Source of the DNA: Phyto melanocephala
Taxonomy: Eukaryota; Arthropoda; Insecta; Diptera; Rhinophoridae
Assembly (NCBI GenBank): GCA_941918925.1
Contig: OW799234.1
Location: forward strand, 63,530,968 to 63,594,967
Reading direction: 5' to 3'
DNA: 64,000 nt
The stretch's first letter is position 1; each line of letters opens with the position of its first letter. The translations under genes and the position numbers were made by a program. A model generated the notes under the pieces. The model searched no databases. It saw nothing but the letters and a program-made list of their open reading frames with translations, and was not told the origin of the DNA. Positions 11,024 to 22,763 of the stretch are shown here, in pieces.

Positions 11024-12436
11024 ATTTTATATCGTTCACCTGTGTTGCCAAAGGTAATATAGCTCTGTCATTACGTTTGTAATTTCTATAATATACATTT
11101 CTGTCTCCACAAAGTTTATATTTCTTATGAATGGTAAGTCGACTGAGCAACGAATGTCTGACCGAGTAATGGCTAGATTTAACTTGCAGAACCCTTGTGG
11201 TATCATTCTTTTAGAAATATTTGGTAATAACTCGCTATTGGAATCCAACATAAACGCCCAATAACTTTTGGAGATATGAGCAAATCAACACGACTGCCTC
11301 TGTTTTTTTCCCATATATTTAGCACAAAAATTTTCAGCCCTCGGACAATTTAAAACGTGATTTATACTAGTTTTGAATTTTATATCCGTCTAGGGCTATT
11401 TATAAAAAATTTCTAACAAAACGTTACCTAATCGACAAAGCTATAGGCAAAAATATTTGATAAAAATATATACATTATATATACAAGTTCACAAAGCTTC
11501 CAATTAATTTTTAGGCACGCTAAAGACCCAAAATTGTAACTCAAATTTTAGAAAATTATTCTTGAGAAAAACTAACAGATTGTTTTAGAACAACTGAATT
11601 AAAGATAAGCACATAAAATGCAACTATTTCGATGATTTTCCTATAGTTTACAAACGAAAATCGAAATTTTCCGCTTCTAGACAACAGATAGGGCGGAAAT
11701 GGTTATCAAATATAATTGTTTGATTAGCGAAATAGAATGCGCTCTAAAAAATTAAAATCCATGATAGCTGTCACTATAAAATGACGCAAAATAAATGTAT
11801 ATATTAGTACTAGGTTAGGTATAACAGGCAGCTGTTGTGCAGCTCACTTGGGTCCATGATATTGATCCCTTTGTGATACCTGAATAGAAAAGTAAGAATA
11901 GAAAAGAGAGAAGAGAAGCAGACAATTCCAGAGTCTCTGGCGGGAATCGAACCCGCAACCCCCAAACTAGCAGACAAGCACACTACTGACTAGTCCACCG
12001 GGAAAGTAGAAATTTATCACTTTCTACACCCTCAATATTGGCATCAAAAAGTGTTTGAGCAGTAGATTGCAGTAAACTGGCAAAAAGAGCTCAATCCCTG
12101 ACTTCGGAAAACATAAAACAAGCGAGCGTATAACATTAAACCTGCATTTAAGGCTACAATAAACACCAACACCTACTCTTTTATCATGTTATTATATTAT
12201 TGACTGGGGCATAGGAGAATCCTGGAAAAGGAAAGGTACTTAAAAAGGAAAGACTAAGATCGCGTTAGACCAAGGATCATAGATAGGCACACAACAAGTG
12301 TAAATGTATTGAGTTCGTCAAGGACCAAAAAGGGAACCATCACACATATAGAGGCTACGATCATTATACGTATGTACATAATGATGAAGGGTATTTTCAA
12401 ATTCGGCACAACCGAATATATCACTCTTAATTGTTT
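11024..12436 (+). mobile_element. Divergent HINE-like element (copy C) with nested SINE
   Basis: The left end (CGTTCACCTGTGTTGCCAAA, GTCATTACGTTTGTAATTTC) and right end (AAATTCGGCACAACCGAATA near 12398, then CACTCTTAATTGTTT) are recognisable but eroded versions of copy B. The middle contains AAAACGTTACCTAATCGACA, also found in the divergent copies at 33-37 kb and 42-44 kb. A tRNA-derived SINE is nested at 11812-12004. Treating both ends as one element is an inference from order and orientation. Confidence 0.6.
11812..12004 (-). mobile_element. tRNA-derived SINE, minus strand
   Basis: On the minus strand it begins CCCGGTGGACTAGTCAGTAG (A-box-like) and continues to GGGTTGCGGGTTCGATTCCC, which holds a good pol III B box (GGTTCGATTCC). 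A CAGAGACTCTGG hairpin follows, then a tRNA-unrelated body, ending in ACCTAACCTA. The (CCTAA)-type tail is shared with the insert at 9770-9963. A mature tRNA is not expected: the tRNA-like part is only the promoter head. No clean target duplication was seen. Confidence 0.8.
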
Positions 12437-13080
12437 GTTTTTTTTTTTTTTTTGTGAAATTCTTATTTTTTATAAATTTTTGTGGCATGTTTCTAAGAAG
12501 TATTAAAACAAAAAGCAACACATGTACATAAACGCAACTTATAAAAAAAGTCGTTTTCAAGAGAAATTCATTATAATTTTTTTGTGATGGGAAAATGCCC
12601 AAATCATTTTTCTTATCTATCATTTTTGTTATTTTATTTTAAGGGGTTTTTATTTTAAATTTTTTTTTAAATGTATATAATAGATATTCTAAAATTAAAA
12701 CTTAAATATAATTTACAATTTAAGATTTTTAATAAAAACAGGAACATTTTAGGTAAATTTAGCTAAAAAAATTTTTCTTTAGAGTTTTTTAAATTTCTAA
12801 GAGTAAAACGGTATTAAGGATCAAATAATGTTATTTCTTAATTAGAATCGCTTGTTGAATCTGTTTTAATCTGGTTTTTGAAATGGTTACAGCACTAGTT
12901 CGGTTTTAACTAGTCTGATTCCATTAGACGCATAGCAATGTAACGTTCGTAATGCAGTTTTGAATTGCAAAATTTGCACTTATTTCGGTTTTTTCTCAAT
13001 CGCCCACTCAATCGACTCACCATTCATAAGCTTTCAGGAAATACAAACTTTTTAGTAAATTAATTTTTTCTTAACTCTCT
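12437..13080. other. Intergenic, no gene recognised
   Basis: AT-rich. Short frames overlapping the repeat end at 12309-12623 are not supported as genes. Confidence 0.45.
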
Positions 13081-13084
13081 CATC

Positions 13085-13860
13085 GTTATCAATACGGCTA
13101 TTGCGGCAATTATGATTCTGAATATGTACCAGTGGCTGGTGGTGTAGCACAGGAATCACTTATTGGTCCTCTACTGTTATTGTTTTATTAAAATGATTTT
13201 TAAGCTTCACTTCATGGTGTCGAATCTAAAATTCTTGGCTTTGCAGACGATTTTCAACTTTTGTTTTCGGGTCAACTTTTGCTCATAGAATATGACGTGA
13301 ATACTTTTTTGGTAAATATTTTCCGTTGAATGAAAAATAATAGCTTTCTTATACACTCTGCCAAGACTAAAGCGATACTTTTTAAACCTCATACATCTAT
13401 GGTTAATTGGTCCATTATGAATAAGGGTGAGGAAATTAAATTTGTTTGACGTATGCCTTGATGTGATTTTGGATAATGATCTTGAATTTGACAAACATAT
13501 TAGTTTAAAATTAACTTAACTCTGCAAAGGTTATATTTCCTTAATTGTTATATACCACTTTTTATTAAAAAATATGTGACTCATTCACTATCGATGTCTA
13601 ATTCGGAATGCAATCTTGATAATTCTAATAGATGCGTTTTAATTGTTAATAGAATCATACGTTTTATTTATTTTTTTACAAAGTTGTTGGACGATTAGTA
13701 AGTCCAGAATATATTCATAAGCATTTTTTATTTCTGTAGACAGACAGACTGTAATCAACAGCTTTTGTATCCAGTTAGAAATTACATTGTATTTAGTTGC
13801 TGGTCTATAAATTGTTAAGGGTGATTTTTTATGAATTTTAGTTTTTCGGGCTGGCAGCAC
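13085..13860 (+). pseudogene. Non-LTR retrotransposon reverse transcriptase relic
   Basis: This is the C-terminal part of a decayed LINE ORF2. In order and across frames it reads VAGGVAQESLIGPLLL, the GVPQGSILGPLL motif; LGFADDFQLLFSG, the catalytic [YF]xDD box; and SAKTKAILFKPHTS. VILDNDLEFDKHI-like and LTLQRLYFLNCYIPLFIKKY-like segments follow, then VLIVNRIIRFIYFFTKLLDD. Stops and frame changes are frequent, so it is long dead. The order fits a Jockey/CR1-like LINE. It ends where the MITE at 13882 begins. A better-preserved RT fragment of similar type lies at 53040-54060. Confidence 0.8.
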
Positions 13861-13881
13861 CGGTTAGTAACATCCAATTTA

Positions 13882-14286
13882 CATGATGAATTTTATGACG
13901 TCCAATTTTCTTAATTCCCTTTTGAAGTTGTTACCAAAAACTATTCAAATTTATACGATGGTTTTTTTTTTACGTCTAATTTCTAATTTGTATTGTAGAC
14001 TATTAAATTTATATTTTTAATATTTTTTATTTTCTAAATTTTGAATATCGAAAAGACTAATTACTATTTAATATTTTATTTTATCAGTCAAAAAGCATAA
14101 TCCAGTTGATGAGAATATAAAAATAAAACCTAACAGAAACAACAGAAAAAAGTGTAAAGCAAAATGTCAAAAAAAAACCATGAAAACAGAAACCATGTCT
14201 ATTTTTCTACCCCCCTTTCTTCTCTACACCGCTTGCTACCAAACAAAAAATGACGTCCAAAATTGGACGTCATAAAATTCATCATG
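13882..14286. mobile_element. 405-bp TA-flanked MITE
   Basis: Inverted repeats start CATGATGAATTTTATGACGT and continue CCAATTTT, both flanked by TA (13880-13881 and 14287-14288). Just inside the right end TGACGTCC AAAATT GGACGTCA is a near-perfect palindrome. The TA flank suggests Tc1/mariner mobilisation. No coding sequence. Confidence 0.75.
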
Positions 14287-14359
14287 TAAACCTACTGTAA
14301 GAGTGTCCAAACTAAATCAGTGAAAGTAAAAAGTGTTTTGTATACTCTGCCATTTCATC

Positions 14360-15051
14360 ATGGAGAAACTCACAAACGATCAACGAATGCAAATCGTTAA
14401 AATTTATTATCAATATTCGTGCTTTGAGAGAAATGTCCATTGTCATTTCATATTGGCTAAATGGATATGTAAACCAGCAAAACTGTCTCATCTGAGGTGA
14501 AGAACAGCCACATGCCGTATAAGAGTTACCGATGCATACCGAAAAAACGACAGTTTGGTGTGGTTTATGGACTGGTGGCATCATCGGTCCATTTTTCTTC
14601 AAAGACGACCGTAGAAGAAACGTTACCGGCAACGGCGAACTATATCGAGTCATGATACGCAACTTTTTTTTTGCCCCAATTGGCTGAGTTGAACTTGGTT
14701 GATATGTGGTTTCAACAAGAAGGTGCCACATGCCACATAGCTGGTGAAACAATGGACATATTGAAGGATGAATTTGTTGAGCAGTTTATCTCTCGAAATG
14801 GCTCTGTGAGTTGGCCACCAAGATCATGTGATTTGACGCCTCTTGACTATTTCTTGTGGGGTTATGTGAAGTCGTTAGTCTATGTGGACAAGCCAAACAC
14901 GATTGAATACTTAGAGTATAACATAACACGTTTTATTCATGGAATACAGGCAGAAATGCTCGAAAAAGTGGTACAAAATTGGACCTTACGAATAGATCAT
15001 TTGAACCGTAGCCGCGGGCAACATTTACGTGAAGTTATTTTTAAAAAGTAA
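14360..15051 (+). pseudogene. Mariner transposase (DD41D-like), internally deleted
   Basis: A mariner-family transposase remnant. The start MEKLTNDQRMQIVKIYYQ (14360) is the N-terminal DNA-binding helix region. It is followed after about 25 residues by an abrupt jump that removes most of the N-terminal and first catalytic region. The C-terminal half is clear: TVWCGLWTGGIIGPFFFKDD, then an open frame from 14671 with DMWFQQEGATCHIAGETMD, WPPRSCDLTPLDYFLWGYVK and NWTLRIDHLNRSRGQHL. Counting from the position of the second catalytic residue to the Asp of TPLDYF gives 41 intervening residues, as in DD41D mariners. The second catalytic Asp has become Glu (QQEGATC; relatives have QQDGATC). Inactive. 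Confidence 0.85.
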
Positions 15052-15080
15052 ATGCCAAAGACCAATTTATCTATTCCTAT

Positions 15081-15989
15081 AAAAAAGGTTGAATATATGA
15101 TGCAATTTAAGTATTTTGTGTTTTTTATTTATTTTTTTAACAGAGGGATATATTGGTTCAGGAAATTCTCAGCTTAATAAACTAACATTAAGTATCTGAA
15201 TTAGTTAGGGCAGTGAAATTAATCTTTTTTTAGCACTATTTAAAAATAAAAAATTAAATAAATAGTACCACAATGGTTAATTTACCACTATTTTTAAATT
15301 TCCACCTTTTTATTACATTGAACATAAATAAGCCAAGCAAAGAATTTAATGATCCATTTAATTATAATTTTAAGAAATCAACAACTAATAGTCCTTTGTA
15401 AAATAAAATATTAATATTAATTGCTTAGTTTGTCTACCTATAAGTATTTAGTACAAATTAATATGCTGGTTTGTTAATTTGTTGTCAAACATTTAAAGGA
15501 TTTTCCAAGCAAGTTCCATTTTAATTTCACCGAACTTAATATCCGTGGCTAATACGCCTCTTGAAAAATAACATTCACGATTAGGAAAATTTTTCTCACA
15601 TGAAATTTGTTCTAGGAACTTGTTTTTTTCATTTAATACAAAGAGAAATCAAATTTTTGTCAGGGGTTAGTATAAGACCTGCTTGCATAGACTTTTGTGA
15701 TGAAAATTATTAATAAAACTAAATGTTTGCGATAGAAAATAAGTTTTATAGTGAAAAAATTATTTAAAGGTGAGAAAATATTTTTGGGAGAAAATTTTTA
15801 TTTATGATTAAAGCATTTAATGTCATTTCGGTGGTGAAAAATATGTCTTTAAAATAACAAAAGTATTTTTGTGGTTAAAACATCAACATAACCCTTAGTT
15901 TATGCTATTTAGACTCTCAATTAAATTATTAAAACTTAAATATTGGCATTTGATAAAAATTTATTTTGTATTTGTTTTAATTTTTTCAG
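15081..15989. other. Region upstream of rst
   Basis: AT-rich, no coding sequence. The tract TTTGTTTTAATTTTTTCAG ends at about 15989 and looks like a splice acceptor, so the first coding exon of rst probably begins near 15990 and earlier non-coding exons lie upstream. I could not place a promoter. Confidence 0.5.
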
Positions 15990-16038
15990 ATTAATTTTAT
16001 TTTTGCCCAAAACAACAGACAACTTCAGTCTCAATACA

Positions 16039-18759
16039 ATGGCGAATTTCAGCAATAAAATTTTTTCATTTCATTTGTTACTTGCGTTATATTTTTGCTG
16101 TATCACGTATATGCCCTACGGCCATGCAAAATCCTCCTCCTCTCCTTTTACACAATTTCAAAATCAACGTTTTGCCATGGAGCCGCAAGATCAAACGGCC
16201 GTAGTGGGTGCTCGGGTAACTTTACCCTGTAGAGTCATAAATAAGCAGGGTGTTCTACAATGGACAAAAGACGATTTTGGTTTGGGTACCTCTAGAGACT
16301 TGGCGGGGTTCGAGCGTTACTCCATGATAGGCAGTGATGAAGAAGGTGATTATTCTTTGGATATCTATCCGGTAATGCTAGATGATGATGCTCGTTATCA
16401 GTGTCAAGTGAGTCCGGGACCAGAAGGTCAACCGGCGGTAAGATCAACATTTGCCAAAATAACTGTATTAGTGCCGCCCGAGGCCCCGAAGATAATTCAA
16501 GGCGATGTAATACATACTACAGAAGATCGTAAGGTGGATATAGAATGTGTGTCTGTGGGTGGCAAACCAGCGGCCGAAATTACTTGGATCGATGGTTTTG
16601 GAAATGTTATATCTGATAACATAGAATATACTATTATACCTTTACCGGATCTTAGAAGATTTACGGCGAAATCTGTTTTAAGATTAAATCCCAAAAAGGA
16701 ACATCACAACACCACTTTCACGTGTCAAGCTCAAAATACTGCCGATCGTACATATCGCTCAGCCAAGATTAGATTAGAGGTAAAATATGCTCCTAAGGTT
16801 AGAGTGAATGTTATTGGAGGTGCTGTAGGTAACGGGCGTATATTGGAACATTCACAAGTTCGGCTGGAATGTAAAGCAGATGCTAATCCCAGTGATGTGC
16901 ATTACAAGTGGTACATAAATGATGAACCCATTAGTAATGGCCACAAAACTGAAATGGTAATATTTTTATACACGCACGCACACATACACTCATTTATACA
17001 TTCCTAAATACATCTTAATCTGGTTAAGTAATTTTGTTATTCTTTTTTTCTTCTTATTTTTATAGGTCATACGTAATGTCACCCGAAAGTTTCATGATGC
17101 CATAGTCAAATGTGAAGTGCAAAATTCTATAGGCAAGAGTGAGGATAGTGAAACACTGGACATCAGCTGTAAGTTCTTATTACAAAATATTCAAAATGAA
17201 TACATCCATTGGTACATTAATGTTATTTATCTTTGTTTATTAATTTTAGATGGTCCTACTTTTAAAGAAAAACCCCATTCTATGGAGTCTGATGTAGGCA
17301 GTTTGGTTACCTTGAATTGTGAAGTTGATGGCAATCCTGTACCTGATATTGTTTGGATACAGCATCCTATCGACAGAGTAAGTTAGACTATTTTATTACT
17401 TTTAAAAAGGAAAAGAAAAATATAAACATATATAAAGCCATTCATACTTTTCTCTTATCCCCTGTTGATATTTAGAACTAACATCTTAGTATTTAAAAAT
17501 TGTATATCATTTGTCACCTTTCTCATTATAGGTTGTTGGCTCCAGTTCCAATTTAACATTTAGTGTCAGCAACGAAACTGCCGGACGTTATTATTGCAAG
17601 GCCAATGTTCCGGGTTATGCTGAAATTTCGGCTGATGCTTATGTTTATTTGAAAGGTTCGCCTTCAATTTCCTCCTCACGCAATCAGTATGGTTTGATAG
17701 GCGATACAGCTCGAATTGAGTGTTTTGCCACCTCTGTGCCGCGTGCACGTCACGTTTCGTGGACATTTAATGGCCATGAAATTAGCACAGAATTAGGTCA
17801 TGATTATTCGGTTCTAGTAGATGCAGTACCGGGTGGTGTGAAATCAACTCTAATTATACGTGACAGCCAGTCTTATCACTATGGCAAATACAATTGTACG
17901 GTGGTAAATGATTATGGCAACGATGTGGCAGAAATTAATTTGCAGGCACAAAGTAAGATATTTCGTTTTTTTTTTCTAGCAAAAAGATTTTTGGTATTAA
18001 GTGTTTTGCAAAAGTATATAAATTAAATTTAATTTTTTTTTAAATTTTTTCTCATCTCTTCCAGAAAGCGTTCCATTACTAATGACCATTGTGGGCGGAA
18101 TTTCTGCAGTGGCTCTTTTGATGGTTATTACCATTCTTGTAGTGGTGTATTTAAAGTGTAAAAAACGTTCCAAGCTACCCCCAGCTGATGTAATAAGCGA
18201 ACATCAAATTACCAAAAATGGTGGAGTGGGTTCATGTAAAATGGAACCTGGTGATCGTACTTCCAACTACAGCGATCTCAAGGTGGATATCTCTGGTGGT
18301 TATGTACCCTATGGTGATTATACTACTCATTATAGCCCACCACCACAATATCTCACCACCTGTTCTACCAAATCGAATGGAAGCTCGACAATTATACAAA
18401 ACAATCATCAAAATCATCTGCAGCAACAGCTACAACAGCAGCAAAAACATCACCAGCAGCAGCAACATCAAACTCTTCCCATGACGTTTCTGTCAACTAA
18501 TGGCGGTGGCAGTTTAACTGGCAGCATTATTGGCTCTCGCGAAATACGTCAGGAGAATGGTCTGCCCAGTTTACAATCAACAACGGCCTCTGTGGTGAGT
18601 TCATCGCCTAATGGCAGTTGTAGTAACCAAAGTACTGCCACTCATGTGGTAACTGCCACACCTGCATCGGTGGTAGATCCACGTTTTAGTGCCATTTATG
18701 GCAATCCATATTTAAGATCATCGAATTCCTCTCTACTGCCACCACCAACAGCTGTGTAA
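16039..18759 (+). CDS. rst: Roughest (IrreC-Rst), Ig-superfamily adhesion receptor
   Basis: A type I membrane adhesion protein of the irre cell recognition module (Rst, Kirre, Sns, Hibris), which in flies acts in myoblast fusion, eye patterning and axon sorting. Five coding exons join in frame: 16039-16956, 17066-17168, 17250-17377, 17532-17952 and 18065-18759, all with GT-AG introns, giving 754 residues. I see a signal peptide (about 9-24 hydrophobic) and five Ig domains with cysteine pairs at about 64/122, 170/229, 278/322, 364/405 and 447/505. A membrane helix lies at about 529-552, then a cytoplasmic tail with a Gln/His-rich run and the end LLPPPTAV, a PDZ-ligand-like terminus. Many segments are near-identical to Drosophila Rst as I remember it (VGARVTLPCRVINKQG, GSREIRQ, SDLKVDISGGYVPYGDY). 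The upstream in-frame Met at 15943 precedes the splice acceptor, so 16039 is preferred. Kirre is the alternative but lacks this tail. Confidence 0.95.
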
Positions 18760-19124
18760 GGTAAACTCAAGTATGTACTTTTCATTATAATCAATTAGAC
18801 AACATAAAAGATTTTCTACTAAATACATACAGACATAAGTGTAATTAAAAGAAAGACTGAAATTGTACATAATACTTAAACTGGCATTCTATACAAAACA
18901 TTCACCATGTGGTGGATTTAAAAAAGTCATTGTGTTACTTTAGTGCGGTGTGTTATTTCTGCAAATAGAAAATTTTTCAAATCATTTTAACAGGTTGTGT
19001 GGGGTTACAGTGAGTTTAACAACCACCAAAACGATTAATTTTTATAAACGTATTTACAATTCGCTTTTATGTTAATAAGTGTATTAAGTACATTAACAAT
19101 GAGCTTTTTTAAGTTTACAGTCTT
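18760..19124 (+). other. Probable start of the rst 3' UTR
   Basis: Non-coding sequence directly after the rst stop. No decisive polyadenylation site chosen; several A-rich candidates exist further downstream (for example AATAAA near 19448 and 19875). Confidence 0.4.
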
Positions 19125-19411
19125 TGTTCACACGGACAGCGCCCGAATCATGTTTCAAAAAACATTTTTCGTCATACAAAATTTGCGAGCGAGATACATA
19201 TTGCCGTGCGAACATGGCATTAGATAAACATGTGATAACTTCTTTAAAAATTGTAGATGATAGTAAATTTTTCGAGAATCTCAGCAGGATTCAAAATGAA
19301 CCAAGTAGATTCGCTCTCAAATTTTTTTATTGCAAATCTTGTAGATTTAATCAAGATTCGTTTGCGAACCTTCAATGAGAGAGCGAACCTCGAATTTTGT
19401 TCGTGTGAACA
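19125..19411. mobile_element. Possible 287-bp MITE
   Basis: TGTTCACACGGAC at the left is matched inverted by GTTCGTGTGAACA at the right (12 of 13). The interior contains repeated GCGAGCGAGA / GAGAGAGCGAAC motifs. No clear target duplication, and the open frame across it is not gene-like. Confidence 0.5.
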
Positions 19412-20040
19412 TGCTATAACGTTTTTCACTTAATCTATATGAGTCAAATAAACTCAAAGGAAATTGTGAAAAAATTGATTATAAATACAAAACACATATT
19501 TTTTTACTTCCCCGAACTCTCTCCTCATCATCCACTAATTAAATAAGTAGTGGTGGGCTAACATGGTGCCCACTTATTACGTGAAAGCCCTAAATTTAAA
19601 TATCTGCTAACGTTTAAACTTTTCCCATACACTTTTTTCTAGCATTAGGCTGTGGTGAATTTTGAACAGAGCACAGCTAAAAAAAGGACGTTTATTTTTT
19701 ATAAAACTTCGTAAATATTACCTATTTAAAATTCTAAATTTATAATTTGGATTTATTTTCAACTTAATTTCAAAAACTTTTTCTGTGATAAAATTCATTA
19801 AATTGTTATGCAAAAAAACCTTGATTTTTTTTATTTTTCTATTTATATTTCTTATTTTATCTTCTCAAAGTAATAAATAGTGGTTATTTAAATTTTGTTT
19901 GCTATGGTTCGGCATTCGATTGCGTACTAAAATCAAAAAAAAAAAATTGCCACATTCCAATAAAATTTCAGTTGCTACTGAATGTCATAGTTTGACGGCC
20001 GATAAAACTTCCTCTTTAAAGTGTTTTTTTCGGGAGTTTT
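19412..20040. other. Intergenic, no gene recognised
   Basis: AT-rich sequence, no supported structure. Confidence 0.5.
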
Positions 20041-20790
20041 TTTATAGAAGTATAGAAAATTAAGTTGGCAACACTTGATTTGGCATTTCGACATGAATAG
20101 ACTGAGGCATAAATATCAAGGTGTAGACTTGGAGAATGGGCTCAAAATAAGGTTTGCCGTTCATCCCGATTTTCATAAGCGGATTTTGTAGCTCGCTTTT
20201 GTTTGAGTGGATACGGTTATAAACAAAACAGCCGCATTTGGAGTGATGATAATCCTCAAGTGTATGTTGAGACACCATTACATTCAGAACGACTGACTGT
20301 TTGGTGTGCTTTATGGGCTTGAGGGTGGAATCATTAGTTCGTACTTCTTTAAAAACGATGCTGGTCAGAATGTTACACTCATTGGTAACCGCTGTAGGAC
20401 CATGACTACAGACTTTTTCGTTCATCAATTGAACAACCACGATAAGCAGGAGCTGTGGTTTCATTAAGATGGCGCAACATGTCACACAGCACAGGCCATA
20501 ATTAATTTTTTGAAAGAAACGTTTGGAATCCGCATTGTTTAACGTTTCGGACTCGTAAATTGACCTACAAAATCGTGCGATTTAACACCGCAAGACTATT
20601 TTCTGTGGTGATATGTAAAGTTACGATAAGCCTGAAACGATTGACCACTTAAAGTACAACGTTTGCCCCGTTATTGTCGATATATGGTCACAATTGTTGA
20701 GAAAAGTCATAGAAAATCGGGCCTCCAGATTTGACTATGTTCGAGTGGTATTATACCAATAGTCATATATTAATTGTAATACAAGAAGAA
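20041..20790 (+). pseudogene. Mariner-like transposase relic (DD41D type)
   Basis: Heavily mutated transposase related to the copy at 14360. Visible across frames: WSDDNPQVYVETPLHSERLT, VWCALWA, a WFH-DGATCHTAQ-like second catalytic context near 20455-20490, and a region corresponding to the WPPRSCDLTPxDYFLW motif near 20560-20610. The end (about 20690-20745) corresponds to VIENRASRFDYV. Frameshifts and stops throughout. Coordinates approximate, since no terminal repeats were resolved. Confidence 0.7.
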
Positions 20791-21202
20791 CTTTATTCCA
20801 TGTCAATTAAAAAACTTATCTTCGCTTTAATTTATTCTATAGTCTATACCTCTATTTAAAAAACACCCTTTGAATATATAACTTTTTTTGTTCAGTTTTC
20901 TACCAAGTGGTGAGTTTCTTATCCATTGCCAAAAATCATAGTTTTTTAAACGTATGTATGTTTATCCAAATTTCGCCAACATGTCTCGGCTGTATTTAAC
21001 AAAGCGCCAAGTTTTATGATAAGAAAAGACTAAATTAACAAAGTATTAAAAAAAATAAAAACATTTTTGTTTTGAAACTCCAGCAGTTGAATATATTTAT
21101 GTATGTATTAAATTATAAGAGCAAAAAAAACACAACAACAACTCTGCTTCAATTTATACTCATAGCCCTTTAAAAGCATCTATTATAATTACAAAAACTT
21201 AT
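20791..21202. other. Intergenic, no gene recognised
   Basis: AT-rich sequence, no supported structure. Confidence 0.45.
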
Positions 21203-21360
21203 TCGGCTAATTCACAAGGCATCCTAAGTATTGTATTGTTATAAAGTCATAATTTGAAGAAAAAAAAAACTTTAAAATATTTAAAAAGTCTGGTAAAGTT
21301 TATGGTAAATTTTTTGTATCTTTATAGGACTTGAAAAATTATGACTTGTGAATTAACCGA
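21203..21360. mobile_element. 158-bp MITE
   Basis: TCGGCTAATTCACAAG at the left pairs with CTTGTGAATTAACCGA at the right (15 of 16). The left end continues GCATCCTAAGTATTGTATTG, which ties it to the copies near 6363 and 45200. Non-coding, A-rich interior. Confidence 0.7.
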
Positions 21361-22761
21361 TTAAATTTATGTACCAACTATATTCATAATCGAAATATGT
21401 TTAAAAATCAGATTTTTATGTACAATTATTTTAAATCAAATTTCAAATCGAAAAATGTATTGTGGATATGGGGTTTAGAAAATGTTAAAAAAAATATATA
21501 TTATATAAAAAAATATACATTTAGAACTACTTGCCTAATTTACAACCTCTGTCGTATAGTTGTGTATTGAAAGTAATTAAATTTTACAACTATTTACTAA
21601 ACTTACAACTTTTGGCCAATTATTTGTACATATTAATGTAGTACTCGTAACTCGTATATATAAAGTGTTTGTTAAGCAAATATTTAGTTGCCTAAATATT
21701 ATCATTATCAGTTAGTTCTAGTTTATTAAAGCCAAAGTACCTGATAGATTTTAAGTAGAGTTAAGTATGTACTTTAAGTAAATAGTCTATGATATTCAAA
21801 AAAGTTAAGTTTTCTTTGAAGCGAACTTAAACAATTGAATTGAAAAAGTCCCAAATAATAAAAGAAATAGTTTTAAAAATATCTTAAAATATTGTAAATT
21901 ATATGTAACTAAATATGAAACTAAATAAATGGCAGAAATATATTATATTTATATGCTTTACTGTTCTAATCTATGAAGCATGTTATGCGAATTACCTTGA
22001 ATGTAGTGTCTTAATAAATTAACAAGAACAAAAAACAAAACAATATTTTAAAACAGAATTATGCTTTTGTGTACAATGAAAATTAGTGAAAATATAAAAA
22101 ATGGCTTGATATTTAATAGTATTTAAAACAAAAATTAAAAAAAAAAATGTTTACCAAATACAAATCTAAAATAATGTTTTTCTTTTCGTTTCAATCACAA
22201 AATCTTTTAACTTTTTATCAAATATTTTGTAGAATAAAGTGCTGTAACGTGTGTCCTTAGCAAACACTTTTTATTTGAATTAAAAAAAAAATCTCATATT
22301 TTGCCAATTACCTTTTAATATTCTTTTTTTTTTAATTATTTGTATGCCTTGCTTAATTACAAAATATCTTAAATAATTTATAACTTAGTTTCTTAACTTT
22401 TTTTCACTTCGTAATGCTTAAGACCCTAAAAACTTAGAGAACAATAAAATAAATTTTATGGTCACTTAAGTTGTATATTTTTATAATATTTTGCATAAAT
22501 TTATTTAATAAAAAAGAACCCTTAAAATATAGTTGTAAATTAATAATTTAAAAAAAGTTATTTAAAAAAATAAAAAATATATATATACATATTTTATAAT
22601 TAAGATAAAAGTCGAATCCAAATATATTTGCTTGATTTACACAAATAAATGCTGGTAATTTTGTTAATAAGTAAATGATTTTTTATTATTAAATAAAAAT
22701 ATTTAAATAAAAAAACGATGAGTTTTATTTTTATTTTTAGGGTTTAAACTGGAATTCCATA
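21361..22761. other. Intergenic, no gene recognised
   Basis: About 1.4 kb of very AT-rich DNA with poly(A)/poly(T) runs and short TA repeats. Nothing coding. Confidence 0.5.
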
Positions 22762-22763
22762 TA

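Noticed and set aside
11940..12004. A tRNA gene on the minus strand
   Set aside because: Good B box, but no complete cloverleaf or acceptor stem, and the sequence continues into a SINE body.
15943..16038. In-frame upstream Met extending rst by 32 residues
   Set aside because: A splice-acceptor-like TTTTTTCAG at about 15989 lies between it and 16039, and the Met at 16039 gives a proper signal peptide.
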